From positions 100,396,886 through 100,460,885 of the forward strand of contig JAVGWX010000007.1 of assembly GCA_036924085.1 (NCBI GenBank): a DNA stretch of 64,000 nt, in the 5' to 3' direction. Position numbers and translations under genes: made by a program. The stretch is from Ariolimax columbianus (Eukaryota > Mollusca > Gastropoda > Stylommatophora > Arionidae). Below, piece after piece: positions 51,541 through 60,745 of the stretch (positions are counted from its first letter, which is position 1; every line of letters begins with the position of its first letter). The notes below the pieces were generated by a model, which was not told the DNA's origin, made no database searches, and saw only the letters and a list, made by a program, of their open reading frames with translations.

Positions 51541-51592
51541 GAGAAAGAGAGAGAGAGAGAAAGAAAAAGAGTGAGAGAGATAGAGAGAGGGA
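51476..51592. repeat. GA microsatellite
   Basis: An impure (GA)n run with GAGAGAGCGA and AAAGAAAAAGA interruptions. It leads straight into the 72-bp array. Confidence 0.93.
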
Positions 51593-51625
51593 ACTATCAT
51601 TGTCTTTCTTGTGAGGGAGAGAGTC

Positions 51626-52495
51626 TCCTACTGAAGGTAGTGGCTTGTGAAACAGCTGGTGTAGATGATGCGGGGACTAGTTTGCCGTGTAGTAGTCTGC
51701 TTTTGAAGGTAGTGACTCGTGAAACAGCTGGTGTAGATGATGCGGGGACTAGTTTGCCGTGTAGTAGTCTGCTTCTGTAGGTACTTACTCGTGAAACAGT
51801 TGGTGTAGATGATGCGGGGACTAGTTTGCCGTGTAGTAGTCTGCTTCTGAAGGTAGTTACTCGTGAAACAGCTGGTGTAGATGATGCGGGGACTAGTTTG
51901 CCGTGTAGTAGTGTCCATCTGAAGGTAGTGAGTCGTGAAACAGCTGGTGTAGATGATGCGGGGGCTAGTTTGCCGTGTAGTAGTGTCCATCTGAAGGTAG
52001 TGACTCGTGAAACAGCTGGTGTAGATGAAGCGGGGGCTAGTTTGCCGTGTAGTAGTGTCCATCTGAAGGTAGTGAGTCGTGAAACAGCTGGTGTAGATGA
52101 TGCGGGGCTAGTTTGCCGTGTAGTAGTGTCCATCTGAAGGTAGTGACTCGTGAAACAGCTGGTGTAGATGATGCGGGGCTAGTTTTGCAGTGTAGTAGTG
52201 TCCATATGAAGGTAGTGACTCGTGAAACAGCTGGTGTAGATGATGCGGGGCTAGTTTGCCGTGTAGTAGTGTCCATCTGAAGGTAGTGACTCGTGAAACA
52301 GCTGGTGTAGATGATGCGGGGCTAGTTTGCCGTGTAGTAGTGTCCATCTGAAGGTAGTGACTCGTGAAACAGCTGGTGTAGATGATGCGGGGGCTAGTTT
52401 GCAGTGTAGTAGTCTGCTTCTGAAGGTAGTTACTCGTGAAACAGCTGGTGTAGATGATGCGGGGGCTAGTTTGCCGTGTACTAATCGCAATGCAC
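51626..52495. repeat. 72/71-bp minisatellite, 12 copies of two types
   Basis: GTAGATGATG recurs at 51661, 51733, 51805, 51877, 51949, 52021, 52093, 52164, 52236, 52307, 52378 and 52450. That gives 72-bp units with a few 71-bp ones caused by GGGGCT in place of GGGGACT or GGGGGCT. Two types occur: one with AGTCTGCTTCTGAAGG (early copies and the last) and one with AGTGTCCATCTGAAGG (middle copies). Open minus-strand frames (ASSTPAVSRVTTF) follow from the 72-bp phase and break where 71-bp units occur. Confidence 0.96.
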
Positions 52496-53749
52496 TTTGA
52501 GACAGGTGGTTTACATACCTACAGAATTAGATGCCATCACGAACTACGAACAAATACTTGAATCATCATGTTCATCGTGTGGGAAGCAGCCAAGAATTCT
52601 AGGTACAGTGTAGACCAACCAATTACTTCAAAGTTCAATTCGTTAAACACAAGCAGAGAATTGACAATTAGGAAGAACAGAAAATAGCGGATTAAAGGAA
52701 TGGCTGAAATTTGTGTAAGGCATATAAAAAGCATATAAAATAATTACCACATAAGTAGATCTTCCTACGGCCCCCGATAACAGAAGGAAAATGGAAAACA
52801 TATATTTAGAAAAACATAAACATAGAAAATTCTGAAAAATATATCAACTTGCAAGTGATATTGTTTTGTTTTTGTTTTTCTCGTTTAAGAAGGGTCATTA
52901 CGTGTTATCACGGTTGGTAATGATATCGTATATACATATCAACAGAGCATTCATCGACATTACGGTTACGTCAGAATGCATTATGTATTTGCAAAGCGGT
53001 TAAACGCATCTCAGCGCCCACTTATCTCATTTTGGCAGCGAAAGAGGCCATTTTTTCACTGTTTGGTCTATATTGACAGAGAGAGAGGCAGCTCGCGTTG
53101 ACATCGATCTGGGACAACGATACTGTGTTATCAACCAGAAAATGTCAGCTTTCACATCACTACCTCACGGTACTCGATATCAGAGTAATCTTCCTTTCAC
53201 CCAATAACTCTTATGTTCTCAATTTGCATTCTAACCTCCTCGTTTTCCTCTTCCCTTATGTTGTAAATAGACAATGCCGCTCTAATCGTTATATACAATA
53301 GAGCTATCACAACATGCGCCGGCCTTTTCTAATGGGGCAGCTATTGAACCTGTCAGCGATATGCCAGTCGGCTGAAACAACGCGTTACTTTTGCGCAAGT
53401 TTCTCTATTGTTTGTCAGTCTGACAATCAAATATACGTTTAATTGTGTAATAGTATCCCTTGGTTGCTTGGCTATTGATATGTTATTTCTTTCGCCTATC
53501 GATATGTCCTTCATCGATAACATCTCCTGGTCGAGTTGGCAGCGCTTCTGAGTAGAGACAACAGAGATTCACGCAAACAAGTACTTGCGTGCAAGAAATA
53601 TCTAGATATGTTTTTGAGTACTGATGAATGAAGCATTTTGTTTTCCTTTTTTGTTGGAAGTAAAGATACATTATAAACCAATAGGTTTTGGTTATGATTG
53701 ATTGAGTACAGGTCGGGCAGTCGTCAGATCCACATGATAGTTGACGTAG
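52496..53749. other. Non-repetitive stretch, no gene recognised
   Basis: AT-rich unique sequence. A stretch at 53528-53546 (TGGTCGAGTTGGCAGCGC) resembles the A box of a tRNA or SINE, but no clear B box follows. No credible coding frame was found. Confidence 0.4.
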
Positions 53750-54165
53750 CTTGCGGACTATCAGTCATATGGCTTGCGGACTATCAGTCACATGGCTTGC
53801 GGACTATCAGTCATATGGCTTGCGGACTATCAGTCACATGGCTTGCGGACTATCAGTCATATGGCTTGCGGACTATCAGTCACATGGCTTGCGGACTATC
53901 AGTCATATGGCTTGCGGACTATCAGTCACATGGCTTGCGGACTATCAGTCATATGGCTTGCGGACTATCAGTCACATGGCTTGCAGACTAACAGTCACAT
54001 GGCTTGCGGACTATTAATCACATGGCTTGCGGATTATAAGTCACATGGCTTGCGGACAATCCGTCACATGGCTTGCGGACTAACAGTCACATGGCTTGCG
54101 GACTAACAGTCACATGGCTTGCGGACTATCAGTCACATGGCTTGCGGACTATCATTCATAGATAT
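53750..54165. repeat. 23-bp minisatellite with a 46-bp dimer pattern, about 18 copies
   Basis: The period is 23 bp (GGCTTGCGG at 53771, 53794 and 53817). From about 53765 to 53970 copies alternate strictly between CATATGGCTTGC and CACATGGCTTGC, making a 46-bp higher-order unit. To the right only the CACATG type remains and substitutions accumulate. Confidence 0.96.
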
Positions 54166-54688
54166 ATACACAATTAATAAATGTTACTAATTGTTACTGT
54201 GGTAGTGTGGTGTCAAGATCATTGTGATTGATTGTCTGTGGATTCCTTATTTGACAAAAACATGATTGTCGTCTACTAGTACTGTACTATATTAGGAAAT
54301 GTATGATTGAATTCTTACATACAGAACACCTTGAACATGCCTGTATAAACCTATCCTGACACGATTGCCACATTCTGTCGGAACTGTCCTACTAAGTATG
54401 TATTTTCTAATGATCATTGCAACCTTTCAAAATGTTTTCATGTCACTAGTTTTGGTGTTTGTTTTTTGCTTCTTGGTCAGGGTTCATATTTTACATTGGC
54501 ATCAAACAGTCGGTATGGAAATATTGTTGGAAATGCGTATTCTCTCTTCTTTTCAATATTCTGGCGTGTTAATAGTGCAAGCCCTTGAACACGTCAATCC
54601 AACTCTGAGTCTCCTCAATCCCACACCTGAAACTTATAAACTCTACTTCTGGAACCCATCATTCGTACTCCTTCAACCCTCCACCCGA
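54166..54688. other. Non-repetitive stretch, no gene recognised
   Basis: A 117-codon plus-strand open frame at 54365-54718 starts hydrophobic but runs into the next minisatellite and has no recognisable domain or splice context. I do not call it a gene. Confidence 0.4.
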
Positions 54689-55196
54689 CTTCATGAACCT
54701 CTCCACCTTACTTCATGAATCCCTCCACCCTACTTCATGAACCCCTCCACCCTACTTCATGAACCCCTCCACCTTATTTCATGAACCCCTCCACCCTACT
54801 TCATGAACCCCTCCACCCTACTTCATGAACCCCTCCACCTTATTTCATGAACCCCTCCACCCTACTTCATGAACCCCTCCACCTTATTTCATGAACCCCT
54901 CCACCCTACTTCATGAACCCCTCCACCTTACTTCATGAACCCCTCCACCTTATTTCATGAACCCCTCCACCCTACTTCATGAACCCCTCCACCCTACTTC
55001 ATGAACCCCTCCACCCTACTTCATGAACCCCTCCACCCTACTTCATGAACCCCTCCACCTTATTTCATGAACCCCTCCACCCTACTTCATGAACCCCTCC
55101 ACCTTACTTCATGAACCCCTCCACCTTATTTCATGAACCCCTCCACCCTACTTCATGAACCCCTCCACCTTACTTCATGAACCCCTCCACCTTACT
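54689..55196. repeat. 22-bp minisatellite, about 23 copies
   Basis: The period is 22 bp (TTCATGA at 54734, then 54756), with core TTCATGAACCCCTCCACC plus a variable end: CTAC, TTAT or TTAC. The three end types recur in grouped order, indicating duplication of multi-unit blocks. Confidence 0.96.
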
Positions 55197-55299
55197 AGCT
55201 TCTGCCCTGGGTGGGGAGACAAGTCGCGGGACCCCCGCTCCAACTCCCAGCAACATTAACTAAAATCCCCAATAGCTAATCGCCCAAGCAAACTGGTTA

Positions 55300-55434
55300 A
55301 TGAGAAAAGGCAGAAGACGAAGAAGAAGAATAAGAGGAAGAAGAAGAAGAAGACGATCCCATCTGCCCGATTTCTGGCGCTCACTGCCAGAGCTGATGAG
55401 CCTTACTCCGAGAACACCCCCCCCCCCCCCCCCC
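55300..55434. repeat. GAA-rich tract and C18 homopolymer
   Basis: Positions 55305-55355 are a GAA/GAAGAC-rich run. Positions 55417-55434 are 18 consecutive C residues. Neither is part of a recognisable gene. Confidence 0.9.
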
Positions 55435-55890
55435 TTCCATAGACCACAGAACGGACACAACACAAGTGTACCTCCCAAACAGTTGTCGCCATTTTCAAAT
55501 ACTCACAATTACACTGGAAGCTTCGCCAATACCTATTTGTCCCAACGTGCGCGCGTGTGTACGCGTGCGTGTGTGTATGTGTGTATGTGAGAACAAACAG
55601 CCCGTCTCTGCCTCGGTTATCTCCACAATTTGATGTCGGGTCGGTAATAATTGGAATTTGATCGACCCGACGAAAAGTCATTAACAGTCAGGACTTCAGT
55701 CAACAAGAAGTCATAGTGAGAAACCAGGGGTTTTCCCCGATACCAAATATAGATCTGCTGTATGTATCTCAACGAGACAGCGTTTGTTCTACAAGGCTTT
55801 GTAAGGTTTGATAGTTGAGTGTGTGTGCTCATAGTAGCAAAAACCGATTCAATCAAATCCACTGAAAAATATGAATCATTTCTGACTACT
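55435..55890. other. Non-repetitive stretch, no gene recognised
   Basis: It includes a short GCGTGTGTACGCGTGCGTG alternating tract near 55550. No credible coding frame was found. Confidence 0.4.
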
Positions 55891-55894
55891 GCGG

Positions 55895-55975
55895 CCACAC
55901 AGTCAACTAGGATTTGAACCTAGATCTTGTAAACCTTCTCGAATGACACCAACGGCAAGGGACCGCCTTTTTCCC
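55895..55975 (-). repeat. tRNA-like SINE fragment with an intact T-arm (candidate)
   Basis: On the minus strand, CTAGGTTCAAATCCTAG (about 55922-55906) forms a perfect 5-bp T-arm stem (CTAGG/CCTAG) around the loop TTCAAAT, and contains the pol III B box GGTTCAAATCC. A possible A-box region (TTGCCGTTGGTGTCATTCGAG) lies about 35 bases upstream. The acceptor stem does not pair convincingly, so this is more likely a tRNA-derived SINE head than a tRNA gene. Confidence 0.4.
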
Positions 55976-56339
55976 AGCATTTGTTGGCGGCCGTTGTGGC
56001 CACTTATTCTCTATAATTGTTTTGCCCACATAACTCCTTATTAATTTGATTTTATACTTTCGGAAAAGTGTCCTGTTATGAGCCAGCATGGTTCAGATAC
56101 GGTGCTTAATGCAAAGCCATGATCGAAACCTATGTTAGGAACAAAAGGTCTTCGTCGTCGGCAAGAAAGACACAAATAAAAACGACTAACAAATCACAAT
56201 AATAGCGCTGAACACACACATGTAGTAATGCGGATGAGTGGCACCTAAAGGCAACAGAGGTTTCAGTCGTGTTTTAGCACGGTCCTCATATCTAACCAAT
56301 AAGTGCCCTTTTATCCCATCACTTATTTTGGTTTAACAA
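55976..56339. other. Non-repetitive stretch, no gene recognised
   Basis: Unique sequence to the next minisatellite. It may include the rest of the SINE-like element upstream of its tRNA-like part. No gene is recognised. Confidence 0.4.
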
Positions 56340-56628
56340 CGTCCGTGCCTTTCTGCAAGCAAAGTGTCTGTCGGTGCCCTTTTGCAAGAAGAATGTCTGT
56401 CGGTGCCCTTTTGCAAGAAGAGTGTCTGTCTGTGCCCTTCTGCAAACAGAGTGTTTGTCGGTGCCCTTTTGAAAAGAAGAATGTCTGTCTGTGCCCTTCT
56501 GCAAGCAGAGTGTCTCTCGGTGCCCTTTTGCAAACATAGTGTCTGTCGGTGCCTCTTTGCAAGAAGAATGTCTGTATGTGCCCTTCTGCAAACAGAGTGT
56601 CTGTCGGTGCCCTCCTGCAAGCAGCGTA
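56340..56628. repeat. 29-bp minisatellite, about 10 copies
   Basis: The period is 29 bp (GTCTG at 56366 and 56395), with core GTCTGTCGGTGCCCTTTTGC followed by AAGAAGAAT, AAGCAGAGT or AAACAGAGT. All frames on both strands are open because the unit lacks stops, giving Cys-rich peptides such as CRCPFARRMSV that should not be read as a protein. Confidence 0.95.
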
Positions 56629-57160
56629 TCAGCTAAGTCCGACAGGGTTGATTGAAACTTGCCAATCTGGTATGCTCTCAATGCTCCAGGCAGGATTGTC
56701 CCAGGACAAGATCTTGCTCCAGATTGTTAGAACCGAGTAAATCATCAAGACAGCAGAAACCATGGGTACTCCTCACTGCACCCCCCCCCCTCCCCCCCAA
56801 CTAATTATCCGATCCACAAATCATGTAATCTTCGGTAGCCTATTCAAAGCACGAGCAGGAAACATTCAAACGGGACCAGAAAAACAATGTTGCCTGAGGT
56901 TTCGTTTTCATGGGCAGGATGACCAGGCGTCCAAATGGTGGCTGATTGGAGCGGTGTATTGGTTGGGTAAATGTGCGCGAGTGCTTTTGTGTTAATCTGC
57001 TTCGTTAAGTTGAGCGAGGATGTTGTTACACAGAAGTAGGGGGAATAACGTTGTTGAGTCGTAACTCGAGGATTCAATTTGAAGGGAGAGAATACATAAT
57101 GGGCTGGCTCGCGCGTGCGACCAGGCTTTTACTGGAGACTCAGGAGTGATGAATCACATG
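56629..57160. other. Non-repetitive stretch, no gene recognised
   Basis: It includes a C-rich patch at 56780-56800. Overlapping 77-codon frames on both strands have no recognisable domain. Confidence 0.4.
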
Positions 57161-57600
57161 ACGGTCAGGTGAAACATACTGATCAAGGTGGGAGGGAAGA
57201 ATTACATTACGGTCAGGTGAAACATACTGATCAAAGTGGGAGGGAAGAGTTACATTACGGTCAGGTGAAACATACTGATCAAAGTGGGAGGGAAGAGTTA
57301 CATTACGGTCAGGTGAAACATACTGATCAAAGTGGGAGGGAAGAGTTACATTACGGTCAGGTGAAACATACTGATCAAAGTGGGAGGGAAGAGTTACATT
57401 ACGGTCAGGTGAAACATACTGACCAAAGTGGGAGGGAAGAGTTACATTACGGTCAGGTGAAACATATTGATCAAAGTGGGAGGGAAAAGTTACATTACGG
57501 TCAGGTGGGAGTGATGAATCACATCACGGTCAGGTGAAACATACTGATCAAAGTGGGAGGGAAGAGTCACATTACGGCCAGGTGAGACATACTGATCAAG
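57125..57600. repeat. 48-bp minisatellite, about 9 copies
   Basis: The period is 48 bp (GTCAGGTGAA at 57164, 57212 and 57260), with parts GTCAGGTGAAACATACTGAT and CAAAGTGGGAGGGAAGAGTT. One plus-strand frame stays open through it as a 16-residue repeat (GQVKHTDQSGREELHY), but it has no ATG start and breaks near 57537 where a shortened unit (GGGAGTGATGAATCACATC) interrupts. That block also occurs at the left edge (about 57145), so it is part of the array's history. Confidence 0.94.
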
Positions 57601-57838
57601 ACTGCCCCTCACTTTCTCCTAGGAAATCTTGACATAAATAGTATCATAATGGTCTGGCCAACGAGGTGGGGATTGACACGGCGATCACCGGACGGGTGTG
57701 CTTATAGAGGATGTTCGAATCGCATTACAGCCAGGTGTGCATTGGTCGACCTTCTGGCGTACGCCTGGGAATGTTCGAGGAGCCACTATAATTCATCCAC
57801 GAAAAAAACGACATAGGAGTTAAATACACTCAGTTCGA
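57601..57838. other. Short non-repetitive spacer
   Basis: Unique sequence between the 48-bp array and the acidic-repeat frame. GTTCGAATCGC near 57714 resembles a pol III B box but has no T-arm pairing or A box. Confidence 0.3.
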
Positions 57839-58075
57839 GTGGCATCAACCAACCAATCCGTGACCACCAGTTTGATCAGACAGGAAGTATGCTTATGTGG
57901 ACAACTTAATACTGATGATGATAGCGACAAAGAGAGTGATGCTGATAGCGACAAAGAGAGTGATGATGATAGCGACAAAGAGAGTGAAATACAACCGGTA
58001 AGGAAGATTACAAGCGAAACATTGATAGGGCCAGGAATGTCAGAAAATGGTAGCATGGTTACGTTCATACCATAA
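57839..58075 (+). CDS. Open frame with DDDSDKES repeats, possible exon (weak)
   Basis: A 78-codon frame without an internal ATG near its start contains three 24-bp copies (about 57914-57987) giving an acidic DDDSDKES repeat. The sequence then continues EIQPVRK. A donor-like ACCG|GTAAGG (GT at 57998-57999) follows the repeat, and acceptor-like CAG occurs near 57870 and 57883. Acidic Ser/Asp repeats are common in real disordered proteins, but the minus strand is also open and no partner exon was found. It may equally be a plain 24-bp microsatellite. Confidence 0.2.
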   Translation: MASTNQSVTTSLIRQEVCLCGQLNTDDDSDKESDADSDKESDDDSDKESEIQPVRKITSETLIGPGMSENGSMVTFIP

Positions 58076-58259
58076 CAAAGTGGATATTATACTTATATTT
58101 ACAGCATATTTGCGTGGATATCATAATTATACAGGCACCACAATTACGTAGAAATCAAAGTTATTTTGGTGTCATAATTTAGTGAATATCATAGATATAG
58201 TGGTATAATAATTCAGTCGATATCATATTGATATTCCTATCAAAATTATACAAACATGT

Positions 58260-58395
58260 AATTACACAAACATATGTTTACACTTATTTCACATTTTAGA
58301 CTTTAATTACACAAACATTTGTTTACAATTATTTAACATTTTAGACTTTAATTACACAAACATATGTTTACAATTATTTCCCATTTTCTTAACCA
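58260..58395. repeat. 45-bp minisatellite, about 3 copies, AT-rich
   Basis: TTACACAAACATATG starts at 58262, 58307 and 58352 (period 45). The preceding 180 bp (58080-58260) are AT-rich with loose GATATCATA recurrences. Confidence 0.9.
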
Positions 58396-59068
58396 GCATA
58401 TTGACATCAGGGAAATACATCAGCGGGGATGTTTAACTTAACTTCAGTACTGCTGAAATTAGAACACACCTGCAACGGTAATGGGGGATAAACTGGGTGT
58501 GACCCAGACCTCTATCAAGGTACGCATGGTCGCCTTACACTTCACAGCTAGCGCATGCAGGTCCTCCCCAATTTCGATCTACGGCAATTATCACTGGCGC
58601 GCGGTGCAGAGATTTGAGCAAACAAGGCACAACATTTGTGGACAAACCACACAGCAGCAAGAAGCACGTTGAGCGCAGTCTTGTACCCTGGAGGCTCAGA
58701 CTCCTTGTACTCCATTACAACTGCCACGATATATCGAAAGGAAAGCTTATTACTTACTGGATCTCCAAAGCCCAAGATGGAGATCATTACAGACTTAATT
58801 TCGGACAAGCAGCCGCCCAAGAGATTTACAATTTGTGTTTTACATTTACAGTGTGTATTTTTATTAACAAATAACATTATTTTCACTAGTATTAAAAATT
58901 GTTTAATGTTATCATTTTATTTAGCTATAACTGTAACTGTAAACGTTGACAATTTAGCTGATTTATATGTTTTTACATTGTTTTTCCTTTTTGAAAATAC
59001 ATACCTTACAATATAATGCACTATACGCATGCCTGATTTAGCCCTAAATGTTTCAGGTCAAATGACAA
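58396..59068. other. Non-repetitive stretch, no gene recognised
   Basis: Open frames of 86-126 codons exist on the plus strand at 58614-59016 and one of 112 codons on the minus strand (58886-58548). They overlap one another, have no recognisable domain and end in AT-rich sequence. I cannot support any of them as a gene. Confidence 0.35.
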
Positions 59069-59400
59069 CTCGTGCATAATACGCACCATGATTTCTCCAG
59101 ATTTTATCTTTTGCAACACTTGTTAAAAAACTGAAAGTTTAGGTAATAACGAATAGAAAAAGTACACAACTAAATTGTAAGTCCTTTGGAGTGGCGTCAT
59201 CAGACTCATTAGAAAATATGCCATTCAATATGACGCACTATTTCCACTGTCGAACTGCTACAGACTTTCAGAGAAGGTTACGTCCCATATCAAAAATGGG
59301 GTATTTTTTAGTACTCGCGTATAATACGCATCCGAGTTTTAGCAGATCAACATGAGTAACAATTGTGCGTATTATACGCGAGATTTGACGGCAGTGTAGG
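59069..59400. mobile_element. Possible remnant of a DNA transposon or MITE with ACGCGTATAATACGCA-type ends
   Basis: CTCGCGTATAATACGCA at 59314-59330 and TGCGTATTATACGCGAG at 59366-59382 are perfect 17-bp inverted repeats with a 35-bp spacer. A third, direct copy (CTCGTGCATAATACGCA, 15 of 17 matches) is at 59069-59085. Just outside the right repeat, read on the minus strand, lies CACTGCCGTCAAATCT, which could be a transposon end beginning CAGTG-like, as in pogo/Tc1-type elements. No transposase frame is seen. Assignment to a DNA transposon is inference; the inverted repeat itself is certain. Confidence 0.45.
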
Positions 59401-60518
59401 AATACCTCTACACCCCAGGGTAAAAGCTGGGCGACTAAGTCGATACACGAATCAACATGAACTGTTATTGTAATGAAATGCGTTTTCTCTTGTATGCTGT
59501 GTGTGTGCGTATGTTCTGTCACTTGTTATTTAATATGATCGTCTGTCTGATTTCGTGTTACACATGGAAATCGCTATTCCTGGGCGAGAAATCTTATTGA
59601 CGTCGGTAACCGCTTTTGTCCTCCAATACCAGGTCTCTGCACCCAAACACAAGATCAAAGGACGAGACTGGTGAGTCTATGGAGGCGTGATTGTGTATGG
59701 GCTAAGCATGTTGTCATCGATCTGCCGCGCTCAACCCTCACATGGCTGCAAACTTGAACGCAACCCGTGCCGGCAAGACAAGAGATTATCTCCCCTGTAT
59801 CCTGTGGCGCTATTTTCTGATTGAGTCCTGGCAGTGAATGCAAGAAGAAAATTAAGCCACGATTTTCGCCCGCTTCTCTCCTACATCTGAGTTTCTTTTT
59901 TAATCTGAAACATTCAAATCACGTGCAATCCTCTACGGTTTCATCGCTTCAGATCCGAGCCAAAAGCGGTTTAAAGCGATGCTATTACTCAAGAATCCTG
60001 CCCTGTTGTTGTCGTTTTCTATAGTTGCTATGGAGATTGTATTTTTTAAAGACCCGTATGGCAGGCGAATCGGCGTTATCTTGTCAAATTAGATACGCCA
60101 GAAAGGCTACAAGATCTCAGTGAAGCATTGAAATGAAGTCAGTGCGCAAAGCTGATAGTCGACAGAACATTCAAGCCAACCGTAATAGAAGCGGACCTCA
60201 AACAGGAAGGCTAAGGTCGGATGTTCCTGTGCGAGGGCTTGCTGATAGGTAGTTGACAGGTGAGGTCGCCCTGGGAGGGCTATGCCATGAATGGGGATGA
60301 GGGGTTGTCGGGGTGGTGTGGGAAAACGGGGTTGATGTGTTGCAGTGACAAACATATGAAACGGTTCTCACTCAGACTGCAGCTTTAATTTTGTGTTCCA
60401 TGTGCACCAGGACAGTTTCAACAATTCAGTCATGTCTTGGTTTTTATATGGGAACATTACACGGATGAAAGGGCAAAATGGAGAAACGTGTGAAATAAAA
60501 TTTCGAAGACAAATGTAT
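59401..60518. other. 1.1-kb non-repetitive stretch, no gene recognised
   Basis: Short frames only (up to about 84 codons). Nothing resembling a domain, RNA gene or splice-bounded exon was found. Confidence 0.4.
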
Positions 60519-60745
60519 ATCATGTATCCATCCTAGTTATGGAGAGCTAATATGATCATGTATCCAATCTAGTTATGGAGAGCTAATATGATCATGTATC
60601 CAATCTAGTTATGGAGAGCTAATATGATCATGTATCCATCAACATTCTAGTTATGGAGAGCTATTATGATCATGTATTCATTCTAGTTATGGAGAACTAA
60701 TATGATCATGTATCCATTCTAGTTATGGAGAGCTAATACAACCCC
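60519..60745. repeat. 36-bp minisatellite, about 6 copies
   Basis: The period is 36 bp (GGAGAGCTAA at 60541 and GGAG at 60577), with core CTAGTTATGGAGAGCTAATA followed by TGATCATGTATCCA. Fourth and fifth copies vary in length. Confidence 0.94.

Noticed and set aside
51597..52490. Minus-strand STPAVSRVTTF repeat proteins
   Set aside because: Confined to the 72-bp array; frames shift at each 71-bp unit.
56303..56681. Cys-rich repeat protein (CPFARRMSVGALLQEE type), which at first sight looks like a knottin-type secreted peptide
   Set aside because: The 29-bp unit lacks stops in all six frames, the same DNA gives equally long minus-strand peptides, and there is no signal peptide or ATG context.
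57700..57735. GTTCGAATCGC as a tRNA B box
   Set aside because: No T-arm stem pairing and no A box at a suitable distance.
58614..59016. Plus-strand frames of 86 and 126 codons, with an overlapping 112-codon minus-strand frame
   Set aside because: They overlap in different frames and on both strands, end in AT-rich DNA and show no known domain. No choice between them can be supported.
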